DNA of 64,000 nucleotides from Nonomuraea polychroma (GTDB taxonomy: Bacteria > Actinomycetota > Actinomycetes > Streptosporangiales > Streptosporangiaceae), in contig NZ_SAUN01000001.1 of NCBI RefSeq assembly GCF_004011505.1, forward strand, positions 2,356,001-2,420,000. Reading direction: 5' to 3'. This document shows, piece after piece, positions 33,272 through 42,328 of this stretch; positions within the stretch are counted from its first letter, which is position 1; every line of letters begins with the position of its first letter. Position numbers and translations under genes: made by a program. A model generated the notes under the pieces. It saw only the letters and a program-made list of their open reading frames with translations. It made no database searches and was not told the origin of the DNA.

Positions 33272-34378
33272 GTGACGAGAGTCGATCAGGATGCCAAGGA
33301 GCCTCCCGGATTTGTTCTCGCCGCAGCCGTCGAAAATGATCACGTCGACATCATGGCCGCATATGAGCGGGCCTTACACGCTGCAGGCAGCCCTCTGGCG
33401 AACGACCGATCGCGCTGGGAACAGGCAAAAGAGCACGCACGTAGAAGCCTCATAGACCTCGTCGCAAGCCTTCGGGCGGGGGCGATCCGCGTGGCCGAAG
33501 ACGACACTTTGCGCGCGCGGGACACCGACACCGCGACGGTCGCGCCAAGCCCGAACCCCACGGATTCATGGCAGGCCGCGGCCATCTTCTTCGAGATCAC
33601 TTTGATGCATGTGTTACGGCGGATGAACGAGTCCGATCATTCATCGGGATTGATCCCGCTCACTACCGCTTCGTTGTATCGGAGTATCTCGAGACACATC
33701 GAGGAATCCTGCATGGCTCATTCGGGATTTCTGCTCAACCGAATTCATAAGGCGCACGTCGAGGAACGTCGCCGCATCGCCCGGGAACTGCATGACCGTG
33801 TCGGCCACGACGCGAGCATGGCCTTGCGCTCTATCGAATTGGCCATCATCAGCCAGGATGATCCGGCTCAAGCCTTGCGGACGCTCAAGACGGCTCAGGT
33901 GGCCGTGCAGGAGATCTTGCGGAGCGTACGGGCGCTGACCTCGGATCTGCGCCTCCAAGAACCCTTGGCCTCGTTGGAGCAGGGTCTCGAGGTCTTCATC
34001 GCGAGCGTCAAGTCTCCGGGCATGGATGTGCGCCTGCGGGTCAATGGGAACGAGACATGGGCCTCGCCGGAGGTCCGTGACGAGTCGTTCTTCATCCTTC
34101 GGGAAGCCATCCGGAACGCGGCGAAGCACGGTGCTCCTGCCCTGATCCTGGTAAGGGTCGACATCGCGCCTCATGAGCTTCGCGCCACGGTGGAGGACGA
34201 CGGCTGCGGCTTCGACCCGCGGCTGCCCCGGCGATCAGGAGGCGCCGGCCTGTGCACCATGGCGGAACGGGCCGACCTCATCGGCGGCACCGTCACCGTC
34301 ATGCGGCGGCCGAGCCGCGGCTGCAAGGTGGAGCTGATCGTCCCGCTCGTACGGCGTGCATCGCTCCAGCGGCGGTGA
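33272..34378 (+). CDS. NarL-class sensor histidine kinase (cytoplasmic, HisKA_3)
   Basis: A 368-aa soluble kinase. An uncharacterised N-terminal helical region (~1-155) acts as probable sensor; EERRRIARELHDRVGHD holds the phospho-His (~173); ATP-binding motifs are NAAKHG (N box), DDGCGFDP and GGAGLCTMAERA. GTG 33272 has GGGGGAGAG upstream. An in-frame ATG at 33158 also has an RBS-like GGAGAG, but the 38 intervening codons use TTA and AT-rich codons unlike the gene body, so I regard them as leader. No transmembrane span, so the signal is cytoplasmic. Confidence 0.9.
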   Translation: MTRVDQDAKEPPGFVLAAAVENDHVDIMAAYERALHAAGSPLANDRSRWEQAKEHARRSLIDLVASLRAGAIRVAEDDTLRARDTDTATVAPSPNPTDSWQAAAIFFEITLMHVLRRMNESDHSSGLIPLTTASLYRSISRHIEESCMAHSGFLLNRIHKAHVEERRRIARELHDRVGHDASMALRSIELAIISQDDPAQALRTLKTAQVAVQEILRSVRALTSDLRLQEPLASLEQGLEVFIASVKSPGMDVRLRVNGNETWASPEVRDESFFILREAIRNAAKHGAPALILVRVDIAPHELRATVEDDGCGFDPRLPRRSGGAGLCTMAERADLIGGTVTVMRRPSRGCKVELIVPLVRRASLQRR

Positions 34379-34391
34379 CGCGCCCATGCGA

Positions 34392-34431
34392 AAGCCCACC
34401 GGTTCGAGATGCTCATCGAGCCGGTGGGCTT
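34392..34431. terminator. Bidirectional hairpin terminator between kinase and clpC genes
   Basis: AAGCCCACCGGTTCGA (34392-34407) pairs with TCGAGCCGGTGGGCTT (34416-34431) over 16 bp with one G/T wobble around an 8-nt loop. It separates two convergent genes and can stop transcription from both sides. Confidence 0.88.
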
Positions 34432-34459
34432 CGGGCTGGGCGACGGTCTTCGCGCCCTA

Positions 34460-36763
34460 TCAAGCGACCTGGTCCAGACGGGAGACCGCGGTGAAGGTGA
34501 AGCAGGACTGGGTACCGTCGTCCTTGACGTCGACCATGATGAGGTCGCCGGAGCGGAACTCCCCGTAGAGGATCTTCTCGGAGATGTTGTCGTCGAGCTC
34601 ACGCTGCATCGCCCGGCGCAGCGGCCTGGCCCCCAGGATCGGGTCGTAACCGCGCTCGGCCAGCAGCGCCTTGGCGGCGGGCTCCAGGTGCAGGCTCATA
34701 CCGTGCTCCGCGAGGCGCTCGTTCACCTTGTCGGCCATCAGGTCGACGATCTGGATGATCTCGTCCTTGCCGAGCTGGTGGAAGACGACGACGTCATCCA
34801 CGCGGTTCAAGAACTCGGGCCGGAAGTGCTGCTTGAGCTCCTGGTTCGTCTTGGCCTTGACGCGTTCGTAGTCGCCGGCCAGGTCGTGGTCGGACGCGAA
34901 GCCGATGGGCACGCCTCGCGACAGTTCGCGGGTGCCGAGGTTGGTGGTCATGATGATCACCGTGTTCTTGAAGTCCACCACGCGCCCCTGAGAGTCGGTC
35001 AGCCGACCATCGTCCAGCACCTGGAGCAGCGTGTCGAAGACGTCGGGGTGCGCCTTCTCGATCTCGTCGAACAGGACTACGGAGAACGGCTTGCGACGGA
35101 CCTTCTCGGTGAGCTGGCCGCCCTCGTCGTAACCGACGTAGCCGGGAGGCGGGCCGAACAGGCGGGAGACGGTGTGCTTGTCCATGAACTCGCTCATGTC
35201 GAGCCGGATCAGCGCGTCGTCGTCACCGAAGAGGAACTCGGCCAGGGCCTTGGTCAGCTCGGTCTTGCCGACACCGGAGGGGCCGGCGAAGATGAACGAT
35301 CCACCGGGTCGGTCGGGGTCCTTCAGGCCGGCGCGGGCCCGGCGGATGGAGCGCGAGAGGGCCGCGATGGCCTCGCTCTGGCCGACGATGCGCGTACGGA
35401 GCTCGTCCTCCATGCGGAGCAGCCGCTGCGACTCGCCCTCGGTGAGCCGGCACACCGGGATGCCGGTGGCGTTGGCGAGCACCTCGGCGACCAGGTCTTC
35501 GGTGATCCGCCTGTCCTGCGCCGTGTCCACGCTGTGCAGGCGCAGCTGGGAGCCGGCCTCGTCCAGCAGGTCGATCGCCTTGTCGGGCAGGCACCGGTCG
35601 TTGACGTACCTGTCGCTCAGCCGGGCTGCCGCGACCAGGGCGGCATCGGTGATGGTCACATCATGGTGTGCCTCGTAGCGGGCGCGCAGGCCCTTGAGGA
35701 TCTCGATCGTGCCCGCCACCGACGGCTCGGCGACGTCGATGGGCTGGAAGCGCCGTTCAAGCGCGGCGTCCTTCTCGATGTGCTTGCGATACTCGTCCAG
35801 CGTCGTGGCACCGACCAGCTGCAGCTCGCCGCGTGCCATCAGCGGCTTGAGGATGCTCGCGGCGTCCATCGCGCCCTCGGCGGCGCCGGCCCCGACCAGC
35901 ATGTGAAGCTCGTCGATGAACAGGATGATGTCTCCACGGCCGCACACCTCGGCCAGGACCTTCTTCAGCCGGTCCTCGAAGTCACCGCGGTAGCGTGCAC
36001 CCGCGACCAGAGTGCCCAGGTCGAGCGTGTAAAGCTGCTTCCCCTTCAGGGTCTCGGGAACCGTGCCCGCGACCAGGCGCTGGGCCAGCCCCTCCACGAC
36101 CGCCGTCTTGCCCACGCCGGGCTCCCCGACGAGCACGGGGTTGTTCTTCCTGCGGCGGGACAGGATCAGCATCACGCGCTCGATCTCATTGTCCCGGCCG
36201 ATCACCGGATCGAGCTTGCCGTCGCGCGCGGCGTCGGTGAGGTTGCGGCCGTAGGTGTCCAGGGTGGACGGGGGAGCCGTCTCGGGGCCCACCAGCGTAC
36301 GGGCCTTGGGAAGGCCGCCCGCCGGCCGCGGCTCCATGCCCAGCTTCTGCATGATCTGCTCGCGAACCTTGCTCGGCTCGGCTCCTAACTTGGCCAGGAC
36401 CTCGGTCGCCTTGCTGTCGTGCGCGGCCAGCAGGCCGAGCAGAAGGTGCTCGCTCCCGATCTGCCGGTACCCCAGCCGGTGCGCCTCGTGCTGCGAGAGC
36501 ACCAGCACCTCGTTCAGCTGAGGCGCGAGCGGAATTTGACCGGTCTGAGCCTGGCTGCCCATACCGGCGATCTCTTCTACCTGCTGGTGTACGTCGTCCA
36601 GGCTGATGCCAAGGCTGCTCAGTGCCTCGGTGGCAGCCCCGTCGCTCTGAATGAGCCCGAGGAGAAGGTGCTCAGGACCCACGTAGTTGTGGTTGAACAT
36701 CCGGGCTTCCTCCTGCGCCAGCGTCACGATCTGCCGCGCCCTGTCACCAAACTGCTCGTACAT
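34460..36763 (-). CDS. clpC: ClpC-type AAA+ unfoldase lacking the middle (M/UVR) domain
   Basis: A 767-aa Hsp100 protein: two Clp-N repeats (~1-145), AAA1 with [19 protein letters not shown] and [18 protein letters not shown]2 with [20 protein letters not shown] and [15 protein letters not shown], and a ClpP-docking VPIGFAS loop. The linker after [11 protein letters not shown] runs almost directly into [18 protein letters not shown], so the ~65-residue coiled-coil M domain usual in ClpC is missing; this explains the short length (ClpC is normally ~820-850). ATG 36763 has AAGGAG eight bases upstream. Likely a specialised paralogue. Confidence 0.9.
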   Translation of the reverse strand: MYEQFGDRARQIVTLAQEEARMFNHNYVGPEHLLLGLIQSDGAATEALSSLGISLDDVHQQVEEIAGMGSQAQTGQIPLAPQLNEVLVLSQHEAHRLGYRQIGSEHLLLGLLAAHDSKATEVLAKLGAEPSKVREQIMQKLGMEPRPAGGLPKARTLVGPETAPPSTLDTYGRNLTDAARDGKLDPVIGRDNEIERVMLILSRRRKNNPVLVGEPGVGKTAVVEGLAQRLVAGTVPETLKGKQLYTLDLGTLVAGARYRGDFEDRLKKVLAEVCGRGDIILFIDELHMLVGAGAAEGAMDAASILKPLMARGELQLVGATTLDEYRKHIEKDAALERRFQPIDVAEPSVAGTIEILKGLRARYEAHHDVTITDAALVAAARLSDRYVNDRCLPDKAIDLLDEAGSQLRLHSVDTAQDRRITEDLVAEVLANATGIPVCRLTEGESQRLLRMEDELRTRIVGQSEAIAALSRSIRRARAGLKDPDRPGGSFIFAGPSGVGKTELTKALAEFLFGDDDALIRLDMSEFMDKHTVSRLFGPPPGYVGYDEGGQLTEKVRRKPFSVVLFDEIEKAHPDVFDTLLQVLDDGRLTDSQGRVVDFKNTVIIMTTNLGTRELSRGVPIGFASDHDLAGDYERVKAKTNQELKQHFRPEFLNRVDDVVVFHQLGKDEIIQIVDLMADKVNERLAEHGMSLHLEPAAKALLAERGYDPILGARPLRRAMQRELDDNISEKILYGEFRSGDLIMVDVKDDGTQSCFTFTAVSRLDQVA

Positions 36764-36899
36764 TTTCGACACTCCTTGTCCCTGTTTTGGGGCAGACTCC
36801 ACCCACGCACGGGCTCTCAGCCTGATTCAGCGCAAGCGAAACAACGCCAATGAGTGGGTGTCCGCAGAACTCTTTGTGATCGATTACGGGGCGCCTCGG

Positions 36900-37241
36900 C
36901 TAGTGGGGCGCCGACCCGTTTCCGCCGCCGTTCGAACCCTCCGCGAGGGATCGCGCACGGTCGAGGCTGTCACTCCACAGGCCCTCGAAGAAGGCGCGCA
37001 GCTCACCGAGGGTGATCTCACTCGCCCGATACAGCCGGCGAGTTCCGTCCCGCCGCTCGGTGATCAGGCCTGCGTCCTTGAGTACCTGAAGGTGTTGAGA
37101 GACCGCCGACCGCGTCACCGAGAAGTGCTGGGCGATCTCGCCGGCAGGCAGTTCGTTGGTGGCGATGAGACCCAAGATCGCCCGGCGTCGCGGCTCGGCA
37201 ATCGCCCGCAACACCCCGTCCAGATCCCGCTTCTCATCCAT
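36900..37241 (-). CDS. ArsR-family transcriptional regulator, second copy
   Basis: A 113-aa winged-helix protein closely resembling the 29520 regulator (LRAIAEPRRRAILGLI, TRSAVSQHLQVLKDAGLITE, RRDGTRRLYRAS) and likewise lacking metal-binding cysteines. The 315-bp region upstream (37242-37556) contains the motif CTTACGTTAGCGTCAACTG at 37330, repeated at 27966, a likely operator, plus the promoter of the molybdoenzyme operon. The tail after residue 100 is Gly/Asn-rich and probably disordered. Confidence 0.88.
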   Translation of the reverse strand: MDEKRDLDGVLRAIAEPRRRAILGLIATNELPAGEIAQHFSVTRSAVSQHLQVLKDAGLITERRDGTRRLYRASEITLGELRAFFEGLWSDSLDRARSLAEGSNGGGNGSAPH

Positions 37242-37329
37242 GGTTCACATCCGGTGTCTCGATTGTCGGTCCAGCTCCTCCGCTTGTCGTTCGGCTTCGG
37301 TTGCTGACACTCAGAAATGTACGTCGCGG

Positions 37330-37350
37330 CTTACGTTAGCGTCAACTGTC
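37330..37350 (+). promoter_or_regulatory. Shared motif CTTACGnnAGCGTCAACTGTC, copy B
   Basis: CTTACGTTAGCGTCAACTG plus TC, 89 bp upstream of the ArsR start at 37241; 19 of 21 bases match copy A at 27966. Presence beside a regulator gene suggests autoregulation and a second target at the exporter/kinase-LLM pair. Confidence 0.6.
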
Positions 37351-37461
37351 AAAAGGAAAAAATCATGGAAGGCTGACATTTGGCCAGGTCAAGTGCCATA
37401 TCGCCGCCATGCGAACACCTGGCCGGGAACCCAACCTTGGGGATCATGCTTTACGGCGCAA

Positions 37462-37518
37462 CCGTATTGCCAAATACGGCCCGTCGCCGGTTGACGTGGT
37501 TCTATATGTTTCTAAAGT
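37462..37518 (+). promoter_or_regulatory. FNR/CRP-like dyad and promoter of the molybdoenzyme operon
   Basis: CCGTATT-GCCA-AATACGG (37462-37479) is a perfect 7-bp inverted repeat with a 4-nt centre, the geometry of FNR/CRP-type sites. Twelve bases further are TTGACG (-35, 37491-37496) and, after a 16-bp spacer, TAAAGT (-10, 37513-37518). The ATG of the Fe-S subunit is at 37557. Position just upstream of -35 suits an activator. Further up, GGCCAGGT...ACCTGGCC forms another, widely spaced inverted pair. Confidence 0.6.
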
Positions 37519-37556
37519 CGAGAGGGCAGAGCACCACGATGGACGAGGAGAACCGC

Positions 37557-38171
37557 ATGGTGCGACTCGGAATGCTCATCGATCTCAACACCTGCATCGG
37601 ATGCCATGCCTGCTCAGTCGCCTGCAAGGCCGAGTTCGACGTCCCGCTCGGCGTCTTCCGCGACACGGTGAAGTATGTCGAGGACGGCACCTATCCCCAC
37701 GCGACCCGGCATTTCATTCCCGTTCTGTGCAACCACTGCGAAGACGCGCCCTGCCTGAACGCCTGCCCGACAGGGGCGATCGTGCGCCTGGAAAACGGCG
37801 AGGTCACGATCGACGAAGGAGACTGCAACCTCAATCGGTTCTGCATGGCCGCCTGCCCGTACGGCGCCATCTATGTGGACGTCGAGAAGAACGCGGCGCA
37901 GAAGTGCACCTTCTGTGAGCATCGGACGGCAGAAGGGCGGCAGCCGGCCTGTGTTGAGGCGTGTCCCACCAAGTGCCGGATCTTCGGTGACCTCGACGAT
38001 CCCGACAGTGAGATCGCCAGAAAGGCCGGATCTCACCCCGTCCGATCATGGAAAGAGGAGAAGGGAACACAGCCCCGTGTCCTGTACATCGACCCCCGGA
38101 ACGCCCTGAGCCTCATCGCCGAGGACGGCGTGCAGATCGACACGGAGGCCGACTTGCCCGGAACACAGTGA
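37557..38171 (+). CDS. 4Fe-4S electron-transfer subunit of a Psr/Phs/Nrf-type oxidoreductase
   Basis: A 204-aa DmsB/PsrB-like protein with four cysteine clusters: CIGCHACSVACK, CNHCEDAPCLNACP, CMAACPYG and CTFCEH...CVEACP, enough for four [4Fe-4S] centres passing electrons between the membrane anchor and the molybdenum site. ATG 37557 is chosen over an in-frame ATG at 37539 because GAGGAG lies six bases upstream. No signal peptide; it is probably carried out by its Tat-bearing partner at 39061. It overlaps the next gene by one base. Confidence 0.93.
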   Translation: MVRLGMLIDLNTCIGCHACSVACKAEFDVPLGVFRDTVKYVEDGTYPHATRHFIPVLCNHCEDAPCLNACPTGAIVRLENGEVTIDEGDCNLNRFCMAACPYGAIYVDVEKNAAQKCTFCEHRTAEGRQPACVEACPTKCRIFGDLDDPDSEIARKAGSHPVRSWKEEKGTQPRVLYIDPRNALSLIAEDGVQIDTEADLPGTQ

Positions 38172-39046
38172 TGACCCTAGGCGATCCGCTCCCGGAGACG
38201 CCGTGGGGCGCCCCTTTGGGGGCTTACTTCGTCCTGGTGGGAATGCCGAGCGGGCTCACTGTGATCTCGTGGTGGGCACGGACGCGGCGGTATCCCGGTT
38301 GGGCCGCGGTGGAACGTGTCGGCTCTTGGGTGGCGCTGGGCGTCCTGGCCGTGGTCAGCGTCATCTTGGTGGTGGACCTCGGCCGTCCCGCCGGCTTCTT
38401 CCTCATGCTCACCCGTTTCGACAACCTGGGATCGCCAATCTCGGTCGGGGCCAAGCTCATTGCCGTCAAGATGTTCCTGCTCGCGGTGCTGCTCTATCAG
38501 CTGGAGCGGCGCCGGCGAGCGGACAGGAGTGCTTCGGCGAGGACGCTTCCACGATGGATCAGAACCGTGCCGGCCTGGCTTCTGATCGCGCTCAGCTTCG
38601 GGCTGGCCATCTATCCCGTCTCGGTCCTGTCGCGTTCATGGGGATCTCCCTTGGCCGCCACCAGTGGGGCAGCGCTCATCTTCCTGCTGACTTCCCTGCT
38701 CATGGGTGCCGCCGGCGCCGTACTGATCGTCGAGTTGATGCCCCATGTGGACAGCGCCCGAAGTGTGTCGCGGGCAGGGATGGCGACGTTGCTGGGCGGC
38801 TATCTCCTTGCTCTGATATTCGAGGGGCTGTCCCTGAACGGCGATCCGCTGCAGCGGCGACTGCTGGCTGAGGTGGTGGCAGGCGCGTACGCGCTGCCGT
38901 TCTGGGGCCTGGTGGTCGCGGTCGGCGTCGCCACGCCCACCGCGTGCCTGCTCCTTTCCCGTCGGCGAGCAGCTGTGATGGTGAGCGCGCTCGCGATCCT
39001 CGTCGGCGCGGCCGCCGTCCGCTACTTAATCTTCCTTGCAGGCTGA
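38171..39046 (+). CDS. NrfD/PsrC-like membrane anchor subunit
   Basis: A 291-aa protein with about eight to nine spans: WGAPLGAYFVLVGMPSGLTV at the N terminus, VVDLGRPAGFFLMLTRFDNL (the conserved D-x-G-R-P loop of NrfD proteins) and SLLMGAAGAVLIVELMPH. It anchors the Fe-S and molybdenum subunits and exchanges electrons with menaquinone. TGATG overlap with the Fe-S gene shows translational coupling. Confidence 0.88.
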   Translation: MTLGDPLPETPWGAPLGAYFVLVGMPSGLTVISWWARTRRYPGWAAVERVGSWVALGVLAVVSVILVVDLGRPAGFFLMLTRFDNLGSPISVGAKLIAVKMFLLAVLLYQLERRRRADRSASARTLPRWIRTVPAWLLIALSFGLAIYPVSVLSRSWGSPLAATSGAALIFLLTSLLMGAAGAVLIVELMPHVDSARSVSRAGMATLLGGYLLALIFEGLSLNGDPLQRRLLAEVVAGAYALPFWGLVVAVGVATPTACLLLSRRRAAVMVSALAILVGAAAVRYLIFLAG

Positions 39047-39060
39047 TCAAGGGGACTCTC

Positions 39061-41586
39061 ATGTTCGACGATCTGACGCGCCGAGACCTCTTCCGCATCG
39101 GCGCGCTGGCGGGTGCCGCCGCCGCTGGACTGGGAACGATCGAGATCGTCAACCAGGCAGTCGAACCAGGTCCTCGATTCACGCCTGGCAAGACGACGGG
39201 TGCGGTCACGCGGGTACCGTCCATGTGCCAGATGTGCACAACCGCCTGCGGAATCATCGCCAACGTCCGTGAAGGGCGGCTGCTCACGATCGAGGGCAAT
39301 CCTGAAGATCCAAACAGCCGAGGCTCAATCTGCGCCAAGGGGGTCGCCGGGCCCTCGGTGCTGTACGACCCGTACCGACTGCTGTATCCGCTGAAGCGGG
39401 TCGGCAGACGTGGGGAGGGCCGCTGGCGGCGGATTTCCTGGGAGGAGGCATACGACGAGATCGCGGACCGGCTGCGCGCCATCCGCGAGAGCGGACATCC
39501 TGAGGAGTTCGCGCTCCAACAGGGACGCAACCGATCCAAGGACATCGTCCGTCGTTTCCTCAACGCATACGGCACCCCGTCGCACTTCACTCACCGGGCA
39601 CTGTGCTCGTTGAACCGACGTGCCGCCATCCTGACGACGATCGGCGAATCAGACTGGGACCTCGGAGACTTCGAGAACAGCCGCTACATTCTGAACTTCG
39701 GCTGCAACTGGGCCGAAGCCCACCAGGGCCATATCCCGGTGGCCACCCGGATGATGCGTGCCCGCGAGCACAACAACGCCAAGATCGTGACGCTCGAGTC
39801 GCGACTCTCCAATACGGCGGCCCTGTCCGACGAATGGTTCTGCGTGAAGCCGGGAACCGACGGGCTCATCGCGCTGGCGATGTCCAACGTGATCTGCGCC
39901 GAAGGCCTGTGGGACAAGGAGTGGTTCGACACCTGGTGCAACTACCCGGCGGACAAGTACGCCGAGCACGTCCGCTCCTACACTCCCGAGCGCGCCGAAG
40001 CCGAAAGCGGCATGCCCGCCACGGCGATCCGCCGCATCGCCCGCGAATTCGCCGCCGCCGCCCCGCGGTGCACCACGATCTGCAACCGCGGATCCCACGC
40101 CCACCGCAACGGTTTCTACAACGATCGAGCCATCACCGTGCTCAACGCCCTGGTCGGCAACATGGGCAAGGCCGGCGGCTGGTGCTGGCATCCGAACGCC
40201 GAATGGGACGACAAGCAGTTCCCCGAGCCCGGGCCCATTCCACCCAAGCCCACGGTCCGCAGTGTCATCGCCGATGCCAAGGACTGGCCACTGGCCAACG
40301 CCTGGCAGGGCAGGGAGATGAAGGTCGGCGAGATCGTCTACCTGTGGATCAAGGAACGCCGGCAACGCGTCTCCGCCCTGATGACCTACAACTGCGACCA
40401 GGCGTGGGCTTGGCCCGAGGCCAACCTGGTCAGGGACGTGCTGGCGGACGAAGAGCTCATCCCCTTCCACTTCTGCATGGACGTGATGTACTCGGAAACC
40501 GCCCATCTCGCCGACATCGTCCTGCCCTGGACCACCTATCTGGAGCGGTGGGACATCGACGCACGACCACCTCAGGGACTCGTGGACTACGTCGGACTTC
40601 GCCAGCCGGTCGTCCGGCCGCTCGGGGAGACCAAAGACCTCCGGGAGGTCTTCCCGGAGCTCGCCCGGCGCATCGGCGGCGGCATGGAGCGGTATTTCCC
40701 CTGGCAGACGCCGGAAGAGTACTTCGAGGAGTACTTTCGCGCCGTCCCCGGTGGCCTGAGCCACATGCGCGCCCACGGTGCCTGGCAAGACCCCCGGAAG
40801 CGGCCGCACTACCTGCCCTACGAGCGCCGGCTCAGTGACGAGGAACTGGCCGGAAGCGAGATCGACGAGCCGACGGGAGTCATCTACAAGGGCACTGATC
40901 CCAAGACCGGCGAACGCCAGGCGATCGGCATCCTCATCAACGGCATCGCCCGCCGTGGCTTCACCACCCCTTCACGCAAGGTCGAGGTCTCCAGCACGTT
41001 CATCGCGGTGAAGGGCGAACAGGCCGACAAGCGCATCGATCCGCTCCCGATCTACGACCCCATCCCCAGCCATAGCCGACCTTTCGCCGCGGACGAGCTG
41101 ATCATGATCAGCTTCAAGTGGAACGTCCACAACGCCCACCGGACCGGCCAGTCAAAGTGGCTCCAGGAGATCGTCCACTCCAATCCCGCCTGGCTCAACA
41201 CGGCCACGGCGGCGCAGCTCGGGCTGTCCGAGGGGGATTGGATAGAGGTCACCAGCTTCCGCCCGCATGACCCGCACGTGCCGCACGGTGACGGCTCGGA
41301 GCTCGGATCCCTGCGCACCCGCGTCCACCTCACCGAGGGCGTACATCCCTCAGTGATAGCCATCTCCCATAACAGCGGACGCTCCCACGGCGGCCCAATA
41401 GCCACCAACGGCCGCGACCAGGCACGAATCCCCGCCTACGGCCCCGCATCCCACGACGCCAAGGAACAGCCATGGTGGGCGGGGGCTCTCAGCGTTCCAC
41501 AGAACGACATCATGCCGATCTATCCAGACCCTGTGTCCGGGCAGCAGGCCTACCACGACACCATCGTCCGTATCCGGAAACTGTGA
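39061..41586 (+). CDS. Tat-exported molybdopterin oxidoreductase, Psr/Phs-like catalytic subunit
   Basis: An 841-aa DMSO-reductase-family enzyme. N terminus RRDLFRIGALAGAAAAGLG is a Tat signal; CQMCTTACGII...GSICAKG is the [4Fe-4S] Cys cluster; FGCNWAEAHQGH and GNMGKAGGW are MGD-binding; the probable Mo-ligand Cys is in HRALCSLNRR (codon TGC). The C-terminal dinucleotide domain contains SFKWNVHNAHRTGQSKW and ISHNSGRSHGGP. Polysulfide, thiosulfate, tetrathionate or arsenate are candidate substrates; sequence alone does not decide. Strong RBS AAGGGGA. Upstream B and C subunits complete the enzyme. Confidence 0.9.
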   Translation: MFDDLTRRDLFRIGALAGAAAAGLGTIEIVNQAVEPGPRFTPGKTTGAVTRVPSMCQMCTTACGIIANVREGRLLTIEGNPEDPNSRGSICAKGVAGPSVLYDPYRLLYPLKRVGRRGEGRWRRISWEEAYDEIADRLRAIRESGHPEEFALQQGRNRSKDIVRRFLNAYGTPSHFTHRALCSLNRRAAILTTIGESDWDLGDFENSRYILNFGCNWAEAHQGHIPVATRMMRAREHNNAKIVTLESRLSNTAALSDEWFCVKPGTDGLIALAMSNVICAEGLWDKEWFDTWCNYPADKYAEHVRSYTPERAEAESGMPATAIRRIAREFAAAAPRCTTICNRGSHAHRNGFYNDRAITVLNALVGNMGKAGGWCWHPNAEWDDKQFPEPGPIPPKPTVRSVIADAKDWPLANAWQGREMKVGEIVYLWIKERRQRVSALMTYNCDQAWAWPEANLVRDVLADEELIPFHFCMDVMYSETAHLADIVLPWTTYLERWDIDARPPQGLVDYVGLRQPVVRPLGETKDLREVFPELARRIGGGMERYFPWQTPEEYFEEYFRAVPGGLSHMRAHGAWQDPRKRPHYLPYERRLSDEELAGSEIDEPTGVIYKGTDPKTGERQAIGILINGIARRGFTTPSRKVEVSSTFIAVKGEQADKRIDPLPIYDPIPSHSRPFAADELIMISFKWNVHNAHRTGQSKWLQEIVHSNPAWLNTATAAQLGLSEGDWIEVTSFRPHDPHVPHGDGSELGSLRTRVHLTEGVHPSVIAISHNSGRSHGGPIATNGRDQARIPAYGPASHDAKEQPWWAGALSVPQNDIMPIYPDPVSGQQAYHDTIVRIRKL

Positions 41587-41596
41587 GGGGCCGGAT

Positions 41597-42205
41597 GTGC
41601 GAAACGAACTGAGTGCCAGGCGGAATCTGTACGAACTTGCCTCCCGAATCCTGTCCAGAGAGATCGATCCGCCGCTCTATCGAGCCCTGCAAACCGCTGA
41701 GACCGAACTGACCGACGAATCCAGCGGCGCCATGCTCATCAGCCCCCACCTCGAACAAGGTGGAGAAGAACACGCTTTGGAGGCGCTCTGCGTCGAGTTC
41801 TGCCGGCTGTTCATCGGCCCTCATGCGCTCTGCCCTCCGTACGAGTCAATTCAACGCGGCGAGGCAATGCTAGGTGGCCGCGCCGAACGCGCATTCACCC
41901 ATTTCCTGTACCGCCATGGCCTTCAGCCCGCGGTTCCCCAAGACCTCCCCATCCTGGCGACCGACCACCTGTCGGTGCAGTTGGCGGTCTTGTCGCATCT
42001 CCATGACCGTACCCTCCGCTCCGGCAGCACCCCCGAAACTCGCCACATCGTCGAGGAACTCCTGAATGAGCACGTCCTGCCGTGGGCTCCTGCCTATCTC
42101 GACACGATCCGATCGGCCACCGATCTCAACCCCTACCAGCTGATAGCCGAGGTCACCGCACAGTTCCTCCGTACTGAGCAATCCCTTGAGCTTTGCACGA
42201 GCTGA
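41597..42205 (+). CDS. TorD/DmsD-family molybdoenzyme chaperone
   Basis: A 202-aa all-helical protein: LYELASRILSREIDPPLY, EFCRLFIGPHALCPPYESI (the conserved Y/F-x-x-L-F-x-G-P...PPYES signature of TorD-like chaperones), ATDHLSVQLAVLSHL, and HVLPWAPAYLD. It guards the Tat signal and cofactor loading of the 39061 protein. GTG start 10 bp after that gene. A weak inverted repeat follows at 42235. Confidence 0.88.
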   Translation: MRNELSARRNLYELASRILSREIDPPLYRALQTAETELTDESSGAMLISPHLEQGGEEHALEALCVEFCRLFIGPHALCPPYESIQRGEAMLGGRAERAFTHFLYRHGLQPAVPQDLPILATDHLSVQLAVLSHLHDRTLRSGSTPETRHIVEELLNEHVLPWAPAYLDTIRSATDLNPYQLIAEVTAQFLRTEQSLELCTS

Positions 42206-42234
42206 CGCAAGGCGCTGAACCGGCATCCCCGAGC

Positions 42235-42255
42235 CCAGGCTTCCCCGTCGCCTGG
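42235..42255. terminator. Weak hairpin in the convergent gap after torD
   Basis: CCAGGC (42235-42240) and GCCTGG (42250-42255) form a 6-bp stem around 9 nt with no T tract. It is the only stem-loop noticed in the 123-bp gap between convergent genes, so a terminator role is tentative. Confidence 0.35.
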
Positions 42256-42328
42256 CTGGTCGGCTCGGTTTCTATGCCGCAGGTCGGCCTCACAGAGCGC
42301 GCCCGCCGCCCGTCGTGACCGCCGGCGC

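Noticed and set aside
34409-36388. 659-codon open frame on the plus strand
   Set aside because: It is antisense to the clpC gene; high GC at third positions opens long mirror frames. No domain was recognised in it.
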